6,719 nt of DNA from Treponema sp. (GCA_031257715.1 JAIROE010000206.1:1-6719), one strand, 5' to 3'. Counted from the first letter of the stretch, positions 1-5,923 are shown. The notes: generated by a model not told the origin, from the sequence alone. Program-made: numbers and translations.

Positions 1-162
1 GTGATTGTTATTAATACCGGAGATATATCGGCAGATTGCCATGTTATTATTCCTGGCCTACAGAATTTTTTGCTTGTTACGCCTGAAAATCCTGACTCTC
101 TCAAAACAGACGGGAATATTATAATCCACGCTCGTTCAGCGGCTGTAATTATGGAAGAATAA
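1..162 (+). CDS. C-terminal end of an unidentified protein (5' partial)
   Basis: An open frame enters from the left edge and ends at a TAA at 160-162, giving 53 visible residues. The GTG at position 1 is simply where the window begins, so it should not be taken as the start codon. The residues alternate hydrophobic and polar like beta strands (VIVINTG, HVIIPGL, FLLVTP) and finish with ARSAAVIMEE. Endings of this kind (an R/S-rich turn followed by a short hydrophobic strand) are common in the C-terminal beta-sandwich domains of glycoside hydrolases, and a glycosidase would suit the sugar-processing genes downstream. That is an inference from texture and context only; no catalytic part is visible. 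The stop lies 27 bases before the epimerase start, so the two are probably co-transcribed. Confidence 0.6.
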   Translation: MIVINTGDISADCHVIIPGLQNFLLVTPENPDSLKTDGNIIIHARSAAVIMEE

Positions 163-177
163 TGAACGGGAATTTTT

Positions 178-183
178 AGGAGG
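178..183 (+). promoter_or_regulatory. Shine-Dalgarno site of the epimerase gene
   Basis: A perfect AGGAGG lies 6 bases before the ATG at 190. It fixes the start of the epimerase, and the protein begins in register with the known family start (a short lead into GIYYAYW). No room exists for a separate promoter between the preceding stop codon and this site, apart from one lying inside the upstream gene. Confidence 0.85.
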
Positions 184-189
184 CAGTAT

Positions 190-1059
190 ATGACATTTGG
201 AATTTATTACGCATATTGGGAAAAAGAATGGAAGGCGGATTATACCTTTTATTGCAAAAAGGCGGCCGCGCTGGGCTTTGACGTACTGGAGATCGCTGCC
301 GGCGGACTTCTGGAAATGAGCGCCGATGAGCTGGCAAAACTTCGCGGAGAAGCGGGAAAAAACAACATTACCCTTACGGCGTGCATCGGTCTTCCCGCTG
401 AATACGATCTTGCGTCGGATGACGATGCCGTACGGAAGAATGGACTTGAATATATGGGCAGGATTTTCCGGGCCATGAACACGGCAAACATTACAAAGCT
501 GGGGGGCATAATATACGCCTATTGGCCCTGTGATTACAAACGCCCATTCAACAAAACAAGGGCGTGCGCAAACAGTATTAAAAGCGTCTGTATTGCGGCA
601 AAAGAGGCGGCGGAATATAACATTACGCTGATGCTGGAAGTTGTAAACCGCTTTGAACATTTTCTGTTGAATACCGCGGCGGAAGGCGTTGCCTTTCTTG
701 AAAAAGTCAACATGCCGAATGTGAAACTTCTTTTGGATTGTTTTCACATGAACATTGAAGAAGACAGCCTTGGACAGGCGATCCGGCTTGCCGGAAAACA
801 TCTTGGTCATTTACACATTGGTGAATGTAACCGCAAGGTCCCCGGAAAAGGACACATGCCATGGCAGGATGTCGGCATTGCGCTGCGTGACATCGGCTTT
901 GACGGATCGGTTGTCATGGAGCCTTTTGTCCGCATGGGTGGTACTGTCGGCAGCGACATCAAGGTCTGGCGCGATATAAGCGAAGGAGCCGACAATAATA
1001 AAATCGATACGGATCTTGAAAAATCGCTGCAATTTATCAAGCATGTGTTCAACCAATAG
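190..1059 (+). CDS. Ketose 3-epimerase, D-psicose (D-allulose)/D-tagatose 3-epimerase family
   Basis: A 289-residue TIM-barrel sugar epimerase. The family interconverts ketoses at C3 (D-psicose/D-fructose, D-tagatose/D-sorbose, D-ribulose/D-xylulose) in the cytoplasm using a divalent metal, usually Mn or Co. From memory it matches the Clostridium cellulolyticum D-psicose 3-epimerase along its whole length: the N-terminal GIYYAYWEKEW, the mid-barrel LEVVNRFE, the DCFHMNIEEDS motif, LGHLHIGECNRKVPGKG, and the C-terminal VVMEPFVRMGGTVGS and IKVWRDIS. The metal ligands and catalytic acids fall at the family positions: Glu150, Asp183, His209 and Glu244. Glu156 and Arg215, the substrate-contacting pair, are also present. 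The length is the family norm and nothing is broken. It stands first in a cassette with an aldose isomerase and a sugar kinase, so the physiological substrate is probably the ketose made by that isomerase. Substrate preference among psicose, tagatose and ribulose cannot be read from the sequence. Confidence 0.93.
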   Translation: MTFGIYYAYWEKEWKADYTFYCKKAAALGFDVLEIAAGGLLEMSADELAKLRGEAGKNNITLTACIGLPAEYDLASDDDAVRKNGLEYMGRIFRAMNTANITKLGGIIYAYWPCDYKRPFNKTRACANSIKSVCIAAKEAAEYNITLMLEVVNRFEHFLLNTAAEGVAFLEKVNMPNVKLLLDCFHMNIEEDSLGQAIRLAGKHLGHLHIGECNRKVPGKGHMPWQDVGIALRDIGFDGSVVMEPFVRMGGTVGSDIKVWRDISEGADNNKIDTDLEKSLQFIKHVFNQ

Positions 1060-1095
1060 CAAGGCGGATTGAAATACGCTATTATCCTATCCTGC

Positions 1096-1101
1096 AGGAG
1101 G
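1096..1101 (+). promoter_or_regulatory. Shine-Dalgarno site of the isomerase gene
   Basis: A perfect AGGAGG sits 8 bases before the ATG at 1110 and supports that start. Its first bases form the right arm of a 10-base perfect palindrome, TCCTGCAGGA (1090-1099). The 50-base spacer between the epimerase stop and this start holds nothing else I can identify. Confidence 0.8.
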
Positions 1102-1109
1102 AACAACGA

Positions 1110-2549
1110 ATGAAAAAATATAAAGTCGGACTGCTTACGATGTCGGATGGCAGGCCGTATCTTCATGAGACTCAGTTTAAAATGAACATGGAATATCAGG
1201 GGGAAATACAGAAACGGCTTGAAGCAACAGGGCTGGTCGAAGTTACGGCAGGAACGGCGCCGGTTAATTCAAATACCGCCGCCAAAACGGAAGCAATGCG
1301 CCTTAAAAACGCCGGCGTAGAATTAACAATATTTAATTATGCCATTTGGTGTTATCCGCAGTATACTGCGGTCGCAAGCAACTACGCCCCGGGGCCCTAC
1401 ATCCTGTTCTGCAATATTCATCCGTCCGAATGCGGCATGGTCGGTATGATGGCGGCGGCCGGAACTTTTGATCAGCTTGGTCTTGTATATGAAAGGATAT
1501 GGGGCTCCATAAAAATGGATGAAGTTCTGGAACGCGTAATGATCTGCATACGGGCCGCCGCCGGCGTAAACCGGCTGCGCGGAAATACATATGGCAATTT
1601 CGGAGCCCGGCCCATGGGAATGTACACCGCTGTCGCCAATCTGGATCAATGGCAGCGTACATTCGGAATTGATGTTGAAAATTTTGAGCAATATGACATT
1701 GTCCGTTACGGCGAAACAATTGAACAAAGCAAGGTAACCAATGCGCGGACATGGCTTGAAAAACATGCCCGGAAAATCGAATACAACGGACAAAATCTGA
1801 CGTCCGAAAAACTGGAGAAACAGATCCGCTCATATTATGCACTAAGGAAAATTGCCGGAGAAAAGGGTATTGACTTTTTGGGTATTAAAGCCCATGGTGA
1901 TCTTACCGATTGGTATGTAACCATGGATATTGCCGAGGCTTTTCTGAATGATCCTTATGATTGGGACGGACCGCATGAACCAATTATTGCATCGACGGAG
2001 TCGGATATGGACGGCGCGCTTACCATGCAGATTTTTAAATATATGACAGGCCAGCCGGTCCTGTTTGCCGATGTCCGCCACTATGAGGCGCCGGAAGATA
2101 TTTGGTTCTTCGGTAATTCAGGAACGGCGGCAACCTACTACGCGGGTAAATCTTCCGATCCTGCCGAGAACATGAAGAATGTATCCATCCTGCCTGAAAG
2201 CAAAGATTATCCGGCCGGAGGAGGCAGTGTTCATCATTTCGCCATGCCCGGCAGGATAACAATGGCAAGGCTGACCCGCAGACTGAATCAGTACCGCCTG
2301 ACCTTGGTACCGGGTGAAATCGTACATTTTGAACGTGAAAAAATGGAACGTTTGGGCGGCATGGCCACGCCGCAATGGCCGGTCGCGTTTACAAAAATAA
2401 AAACACGTCCTGAAGAATTTCTGAATAATTATCCGTGCAATCATATCCACGGCGTATATGGGGATTATATCAGGGAATGGCAGTTTGTCGCAAAAATCCT
2501 TGGCATAGAAGTTCAGATACTCGGACAATGGCAGCAACACAATGAGTAA
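1110..2549 (+). CDS. L-fucose/D-arabinose isomerase family protein
   Basis: A 479-residue protein of the FucI/AraA aldose-ketose isomerase superfamily, which converts an aldose to its 2-ketose with a bound metal, typically Mn. Recalled E. coli FucI segments line up well: TESDMDGALTMQIFKYMTG then FADVRHY corresponds to the segment holding FucI Glu337 and Asp361, giving Glu297 and Asp321 here. CNHIHGVYGDY corresponds to the segment holding His528, giving His445. Upstream blocks WCYPQYTAV (80-88) and GNTYGNFGARPMGMY (158-172) match the substrate-domain region. It is about 110 residues shorter than E. coli FucI (about 590), with a more compact stretch between Asp321 and the C-terminal His. Shorter FucI-like proteins of this size exist and have varied or unknown specificity. 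L-fucose, D-arabinose, L-galactose and D-altrose are all accepted by the FucI type. Its 3' end overlaps the kinase gene by 8 nt. The family is secure; the substrate is not. Confidence 0.87.
   Translation: MKKYKVGLLTMSDGRPYLHETQFKMNMEYQGEIQKRLEATGLVEVTAGTAPVNSNTAAKTEAMRLKNAGVELTIFNYAIWCYPQYTAVASNYAPGPYILFCNIHPSECGMVGMMAAAGTFDQLGLVYERIWGSIKMDEVLERVMICIRAAAGVNRLRGNTYGNFGARPMGMYTAVANLDQWQRTFGIDVENFEQYDIVRYGETIEQSKVTNARTWLEKHARKIEYNGQNLTSEKLEKQIRSYYALRKIAGEKGIDFLGIKAHGDLTDWYVTMDIAEAFLNDPYDWDGPHEPIIASTESDMDGALTMQIFKYMTGQPVLFADVRHYEAPEDIWFFGNSGTAATYYAGKSSDPAENMKNVSILPESKDYPAGGGSVHHFAMPGRITMARLTRRLNQYRLTLVPGEIVHFEREKMERLGGMATPQWPVAFTKIKTRPEEFLNNYPCNHIHGVYGDYIREWQFVAKILGIEVQILGQWQQHNE
2542..2549 (+). 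promoter_or_regulatory. 8-nt isomerase/kinase overlap, likely translational coupling
   Basis: The kinase ATG (2542-2544) opens inside the last codons of the isomerase, whose TAA is at 2547-2549 (ATGAGTAA). No convincing Shine-Dalgarno sequence lies in the 20 bases before the ATG, unlike the two upstream genes with perfect AGGAGG. Kinase translation therefore probably depends on ribosomes finishing the isomerase, which would keep the two enzymes in fixed proportion. The coupling is inferred from the arrangement. Confidence 0.6.
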
Positions 2550-4092
2550 ATTCATTCTGGCCCACGATCTTGGGACAAGCGGAAACAAGGCAACTTTGTT
2601 TTCCCTCGACGGTGAAATGGGGGCGAGCGTCCTCCATGAGTATCCTGTTTATTATCCACAGCAGGGCCGCGTTGAACAGAAGCCCGGTGATTTCTGGAAG
2701 GCGGTGTGTGTTTCGACACGGGGGCTTCTGGAAAAGGCCGGTGTAAAGCCGGGCGATATTGCCGCGGTGTGTTTCAGCGGGCAGATGATGGGCTGCCTGC
2801 TTGTCGACAGAGAAGGCAATCCGCTGCGCGACATGATTATCTGGGCGGATACCCGCGCGGATGCCGAAGAAAAGGACATGATCGGCAGACTGGGCATGGA
2901 GTATGTGTACAGGACGACCGGCCACAGGATCAGCGCCTCGTATTCGGCGGCAAAGCTGCTGTGGGTACGCAGCAATGAAAACGGCGTATACAGGCGTGTC
3001 TATAAAATGCTTCACGCCAAGGACTATATCATTTACAGGCTGACCGGAAAATTTGTCACCGATTACAGTGACGCTTCGGGAACCAATCTTTTCGATATTA
3101 AAAAAAAGACGTGGGACAGGGAAATACTGGGCGCCCTTGATATTCCCCCCGGTCTGCTTCCCGATCCTCATCCTTCAACGGATGTGGCGGGGAGCGTTAC
3201 GGCGGAAGCGGCACGGGAGACGGGGCTCTGCGAGGGAACGCCCGTTATCATCGGGGGCGGCGATGGCAGTTGCGCCTGTGTCGGCGCGGGAGTAACAAGC
3301 GAAGGCAGCGCCTATAACGTTCTGGGCTCGTCATCGTGGGTTTCACTGGCAAGCGCCGCGCCGGCCTACGATCCGGAAATGCGGACTTTTACCTGGGTAC
3401 ACCTTGATCCGGCCCTCTACACACCATGCGGCACCATGCAGGCGGCGGGTTATTCCTACAATTGGTACAAAAACACCCTTTGCACGGGAGAGATCGCCCT
3501 GGCCGAAAAAGGCGGTGAAAATCCCTACCGGATCATCGACCGGGACGCCGTCGCGTCTTCTCCCGGCGCCGGGGGGCTTATCTACCTTCCCTATCTTCTG
3601 GGCGAACGTTCCCCCCGCTGGAACCACGATGCACGCGGCGCTTTCATCGGGCTTTCCGTGACTAGCGGCAAGGGGGACATGTCGCGCGCGATTCTTGAAG
3701 GCGTCGGGCTGAACCTCAAAATCATCCTTCAAATCCTTGAAAAGAATTCGGACGGCGGTATCGGCAGAATCAGCGTGATAGGCGGCGGGGCAAAGGGCAC
3801 GGCATGGTTACAGATCCTTGCCGACATCTGGCAGAAACCGGTGGATGTTCCTGTGTATACCGAAGAAGCGACAAGCCTGGGCGCGGCGGTCTGTGGCGGC
3901 GTTGGCATTGGGGCCTTCGGGGATTTTTCGGTGATCCGTAAATTCAACGCCCCGGCTGCGACAATCATGCCCCGTGCGGAACTTGCGCCCCTTTATGACA
4001 GGCTGCTTGATATTTTTAACAGATCCTATGATTCACTGAAAGATGTGTACGGCCGCCTTGCCGAATTTAACCGGGAGTATATGCCTCGCTGA
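2542..4092 (+). CDS. FGGY-family carbohydrate kinase, xylulokinase-like (XylB type)
   Basis: A 516-residue kinase that phosphorylates a ketose or polyol with ATP in the cytoplasm. It has the two actin-like ATPase domains of the FGGY family. Visible in order are the N-terminal phosphate loop AHDLGTSGNKATLF (7-20), FSGQMMG (78-84) matching the XylB GQMHG segment, II-WADTR (99-105), a near-match to FGGY signature 1 around Ser133-Asn145 (SAAKLLWV), KDYIIYRLTG (160-169), D-SDASGT (174-181), and GGGDGSCACVGAG (238-250) with the catalytic base Asp241. These are followed by LPYLLGERSPRWN (349-361), RAILEGVG (382-389), the adenine-site VIGGGAKG (412-419) and EATSLGAA (442-449). E. coli XylB is about 30 residues shorter but colinear. 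D-xylulose is the best single guess for substrate; D-ribulose, L-fuculose or D-fructose are possible. No sugar-phosphate aldolase is present in the window, which mildly favours a product that enters central metabolism directly. Confidence 0.9.
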   Translation: MSKFILAHDLGTSGNKATLFSLDGEMGASVLHEYPVYYPQQGRVEQKPGDFWKAVCVSTRGLLEKAGVKPGDIAAVCFSGQMMGCLLVDREGNPLRDMIIWADTRADAEEKDMIGRLGMEYVYRTTGHRISASYSAAKLLWVRSNENGVYRRVYKMLHAKDYIIYRLTGKFVTDYSDASGTNLFDIKKKTWDREILGALDIPPGLLPDPHPSTDVAGSVTAEAARETGLCEGTPVIIGGGDGSCACVGAGVTSEGSAYNVLGSSSWVSLASAAPAYDPEMRTFTWVHLDPALYTPCGTMQAAGYSYNWYKNTLCTGEIALAEKGGENPYRIIDRDAVASSPGAGGLIYLPYLLGERSPRWNHDARGAFIGLSVTSGKGDMSRAILEGVGLNLKIILQILEKNSDGGIGRISVIGGGAKGTAWLQILADIWQKPVDVPVYTEEATSLGAAVCGGVGIGAFGDFSVIRKFNAPAATIMPRAELAPLYDRLLDIFNRSYDSLKDVYGRLAEFNREYMPR

Positions 4093-4152
4093 GGACTTTC
4101 TGTTCGTATAGCCAAGACCGGGAAAAATCCCTATTATGTTCCGGGGGTTCGT
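4093..4152 (+). promoter_or_regulatory. Spacer before purM with weak promoter-like and hairpin elements
   Basis: This 60-base gap is the only sizeable one between the sugar and purine blocks. It contains TATTAT (4132-4137), five of six matches to a -10 box, placed 17 bases after TAGCCA (4109-4114), four of six matches to a -35 box. It also has a small perfect hairpin, GGGA-AAAA-TCCC (4120-4131), followed by TATTATGTT. That hairpin is too short and lacks the T-run of a convincing Rho-independent terminator. A promoter here would start transcription only about 10 bases before the GTG. I see no purine riboswitch; the gap is too short for one. Read-through from the sugar genes is equally plausible. 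Confidence 0.25.
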
Positions 4153-5268
4153 GTGGATTACAGGCAGGCTGGCGTTAATATCGAGGAGGGTTACCGGGCT
4201 GTCGGAAAATACCGGGAATACGCGGCGGCAACGGTAAACGGCGCGGTGCTGAACGGGCTGGGCAGCTTTGCGGGGATGTTTTCGCTGAAGGACTGCACAG
4301 ACGGCATGGTGGAGCCTGTTCTTGTATCCGGGACCGATGGAGTAGGAACAAAACTGGACATCGCCTTTGCCATGAAAAAATACGACACGGTCGGCATTGA
4401 CTGCGTTGCCATGTGCGTCAACGACATACTCTGCCATGGGGCGCGTCCGCTTTTTTTTCTTGATTACATTGCCTGCGGAAAACTCGATGCCGGCGTTGCG
4501 GCGGAACTTGTCAAGGGTGTCGCGGCCGGCTGCCGGGAAACGGGGAGCGTTCTCCTTGGGGGCGAAACGGCGGAAATGCCCGGCTTCTACGATGAGGGAA
4601 AATACGATCTGGCGGGCTTTGCCGCCGGCATCGCGGACCGAAGCAGGATCGTTGACGGAAGCAGGATCCGGGAAGGGGACACCGTCATAGGCATCGCGTC
4701 TTCGGGAGTCCATTCCAATGGTTTCAGCCTCATACGCAGGGTTCTTCCCAATCTGAATGAGGATTTCGGCGGTATGCCGCTGGGAATGGCGCTTCTTGAA
4801 CCAACGCGGCTCTATGTCAAACCCGTCTTGGGTCTCATGGAGCAAATCGAAATCAGGGGAATGGCCCACGTTACAGGCGGCGGTCTCTACGAAAACATTC
4901 CCCGCATGTTTGCCCGCGCGGAAAACGGCGAACCGCTTTTTGACGTGGTCATACAAAAGCCCGCTTACGGCCGGGAGGACGGGGGTGCGTGGACGGTTCC
5001 TCCCGTTTTTGCCCGCATAGCGGCAGGCTGCGCCGGTGGCGGGGGGGCCGGTTCGGAGACCGCGGGAATCGAAGCACTCAAAAACGATCCCGGCCTCGAA
5101 AAAATGATGTTTAACACCTACAACATGGGAATGGGTTTTGTCATTGCGGTGGATCCCGGCGACTGCCGCGGGGCTGTCGAATATCTCGACGGCCGGGGTT
5201 TTCCTGCCCGTAAAATAGGCCGCATTGAAAAGGCGAAGAAAAACGGCGGAGAGCTGCGGATTGAATAA
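4153..5268 (+). CDS. purM: Phosphoribosylformylglycinamidine cyclo-ligase (AIR synthetase)
   Basis: A 371-residue enzyme that uses ATP to close FGAM into aminoimidazole ribonucleotide, the fifth step of de novo purine synthesis. Matches to E. coli PurM run from YRQAGVNIEEG (3-13) through VLVSGTDGVGTKL (56-68, the glycine-rich nucleotide region), GIDCVAMCVNDIL (81-93), PLFFLDYIACGKLD (99-112), LLGGETAEMPG (134-144), SSGVHSNGFSLIR (183-195), LEPTRLYVK (215-223), AHVTGGGLYENIPR (238-251) and NTYNMGMGF (321-329). The start is GTG at 4153, preceded by a G-rich stretch at 4143-4147. It is the only plausible start, since no ATG, GTG or TTG occurs in frame between it and the kinase stop. It is about 25 residues longer than the E. 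coli protein (345). Most of the extra length is a glycine/alanine-rich insert near residues 290-315, plus a longer segment around 255-278. Its stop is one base before the purN GTG. Confidence 0.95.
   Translation: MDYRQAGVNIEEGYRAVGKYREYAAATVNGAVLNGLGSFAGMFSLKDCTDGMVEPVLVSGTDGVGTKLDIAFAMKKYDTVGIDCVAMCVNDILCHGARPLFFLDYIACGKLDAGVAAELVKGVAAGCRETGSVLLGGETAEMPGFYDEGKYDLAGFAAGIADRSRIVDGSRIREGDTVIGIASSGVHSNGFSLIRRVLPNLNEDFGGMPLGMALLEPTRLYVKPVLGLMEQIEIRGMAHVTGGGLYENIPRMFARAENGEPLFDVVIQKPAYGREDGGAWTVPPVFARIAAGCAGGGGAGSETAGIEALKNDPGLEKMMFNTYNMGMGFVIAVDPGDCRGAVEYLDGRGFPARKIGRIEKAKKNGGELRIE
4640..4668 (+). repeat. Short direct repeat inside purM
   Basis: The 11-mer GAAGCAGGATC occurs at 4640-4650 and again at 4658-4668, an 18-base period. 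In the protein this gives RSRIV-DGSRIR (163-172). E. coli PurM has a similar-length segment here (roughly EKSEIIDGSKV), so this is not an inserted unit. More likely it is local sequence convergence or gene conversion over a pre-existing SxI-SxI pattern. Confidence 0.5.
5041..5047 (+). repeat. G7 homopolymer in the PurM glycine-rich insert
   Basis: Seven consecutive G residues lie in the codons for the Gly run at about 295-298 of PurM. The reading frame is correct on both sides, since conserved PurM sequence resumes at NTYNMGMGF, so the tract length shown here is the in-frame one. Confidence 0.6.
5248..5253 (+). promoter_or_regulatory. Candidate Shine-Dalgarno for purN that affects the start choice
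   Basis: GGAGAG lies 7 bases before a TTG at 5261 and 16 bases before the GTG at 5270. By spacing alone it favours the TTG start, which would add three residues (M-N-N) and overlap purM by 8 nt. By homology the GTG start (M-N-I-L-V-L-V-S-G-N-G) is in exact register with E. coli PurN. Coupling to the purM stop one base upstream could explain initiation at the GTG without a well-spaced site. Confidence 0.45.
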
Positions 5269-5269
5269 T

Positions 5270-5923
5270 GTGAACATCCTCGTTCTCGTTTCGGGGAACG
5301 GCACGAATCTTCAGGCGCTGATTGACGCCGAACGCGGCGGCCGTTTCCGGGGAAAGGAGGATTATCCCGGCGGGCATATCGCCGCGGTTGTTTCCGACAG
5401 ACCCGCCCATGCGCTCAGGCGCGCCGAAGCCGCCGGTATTCCCGCGTATACCGAAGAACCCCGCCGTTCCCTCAGGCCTCTCGAAAGGCGGCGTGAGCTT
5501 TCGGATCGTATCCTCGGCATCGCCCGCAGAATGGATGCGAAGCTAATCATACTGGCGGGTTTTCTTTCAATACTTGAAGGGGATATCGTGGAAGCCTACA
5601 AAGGAAAGATCATCAACATACATCCCAGCCTGCTTCCCAAATTCGGGGGAAAAGGAATGTATGGTGAAAAGGTTCACAGGGCGGTGCTTGAAGCGGGTGA
5701 AAGGGAATCGGGATGCACGGTTCATATCGTTGACGCGGGAACCGATACGGGACCTGTTATCCTTCAGCGAAAGGTCCCCGTGCTGGACGGGGACAGTCCC
5801 GAAGCGCTTGCCGGACGCATACATGCCGAAGAATACGCTGCCATAACGGATGCCGCGGTCATGATGCTGCGGCGGCTTTATGGCGGCATTACAGCCGGAA
5901 GCAATGACAGGGGGAAACAATGA
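5270..5923 (+). CDS. purN: Phosphoribosylglycinamide formyltransferase (GAR transformylase)
   Basis: A 217-residue enzyme that transfers a formyl group from 10-formyl-tetrahydrofolate to GAR, the third step of purine synthesis. The N-terminus (SGNGTNLQALIDA, 8-20) carries the phosphate-binding loop. The catalytic triad is present: Asn116 and His118 in INIHPSLLPK (115-124), and Asp159 in DAGTDTGPVILQ (155-166), matching E. coli Asn106, His108 and Asp144. LAGFLSIL (95-102) forms part of the folate pocket. Compared with E. coli it has a longer segment at about 25-36 (RFRGKEDYPGGH) and the expanded loop FGGKGMYGEKVH (125-136), a variant I associate with Bacteroidota and spirochaete-type PurN. The GTG at 5270 is chosen by homology; a TTG at 5261 is the alternative. 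A TTG at 5225 is also open, but it would add 15 residues unlike the family. The stop TGA overlaps the purH ATG (ATGA). Confidence 0.93.
   Translation: MNILVLVSGNGTNLQALIDAERGGRFRGKEDYPGGHIAAVVSDRPAHALRRAEAAGIPAYTEEPRRSLRPLERRRELSDRILGIARRMDAKLIILAGFLSILEGDIVEAYKGKIINIHPSLLPKFGGKGMYGEKVHRAVLEAGERESGCTVHIVDAGTDTGPVILQRKVPVLDGDSPEALAGRIHAEEYAAITDAAVMMLRRLYGGITAGSNDRGKQ
5909..5923 (+). promoter_or_regulatory. purH ribosome site and ATGA overlap with purN
   Basis: AGGGGG (5909-5914) stands 5 bases before the purH ATG (5920), and that ATG shares bases with the purN TGA stop (5921-5923). This four-base ATGA overlap is the standard arrangement for translational coupling and fixes the purH start. No terminator or promoter can fit between the two genes. 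Confidence 0.75.

Noticed and set aside
136..810. A 224-codon open frame on the minus strand across the epimerase
   Set aside because: It is antisense to a gene with intact catalytic residues and has no recognisable domain; it reads as a shadow frame.
1090..1099. Palindrome TCCTGCAGGA as an operator for a sugar regulator
   Set aside because: The 10-base palindrome arises from the Shine-Dalgarno sequence and the bases before it. It is short, occurs once, and sits within an operon, so chance is the simpler explanation.
2470..3171. A 233-codon minus-strand frame across the isomerase/kinase junction
   Set aside because: It overlaps two well-supported genes and has no family features.
4120..4131. 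GGGA-AAAA-TCCC hairpin as a transcription terminator after the kinase
   Set aside because: The stem is only 4 base pairs and no run of T follows, so it is too weak to call a Rho-independent terminator.
4451..4458. T8 run as a terminator signal
   Set aside because: It lies inside purM, codes for the conserved PLFFLDY segment, and has no hairpin directly before it that would make a terminator.
4153..5268. Frameshift in purM because of its extra length and G7 run
   Set aside because: Conserved PurM motifs are in one frame on both sides of the insert, so the gene is intact.
5225..5269. An upstream TTG at 5225 as the purN start
   Set aside because: It would add a basic 15-residue leader absent from the family and a deep overlap with purM, with two better starts available downstream.
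4033..5304. A 423-codon open frame on the minus strand across purM
   Set aside because: It lies opposite strongly conserved purM, its translation is rich in Arg, His and Pro with no recognisable motif, and GC-rich coding DNA commonly leaves long open antisense frames.
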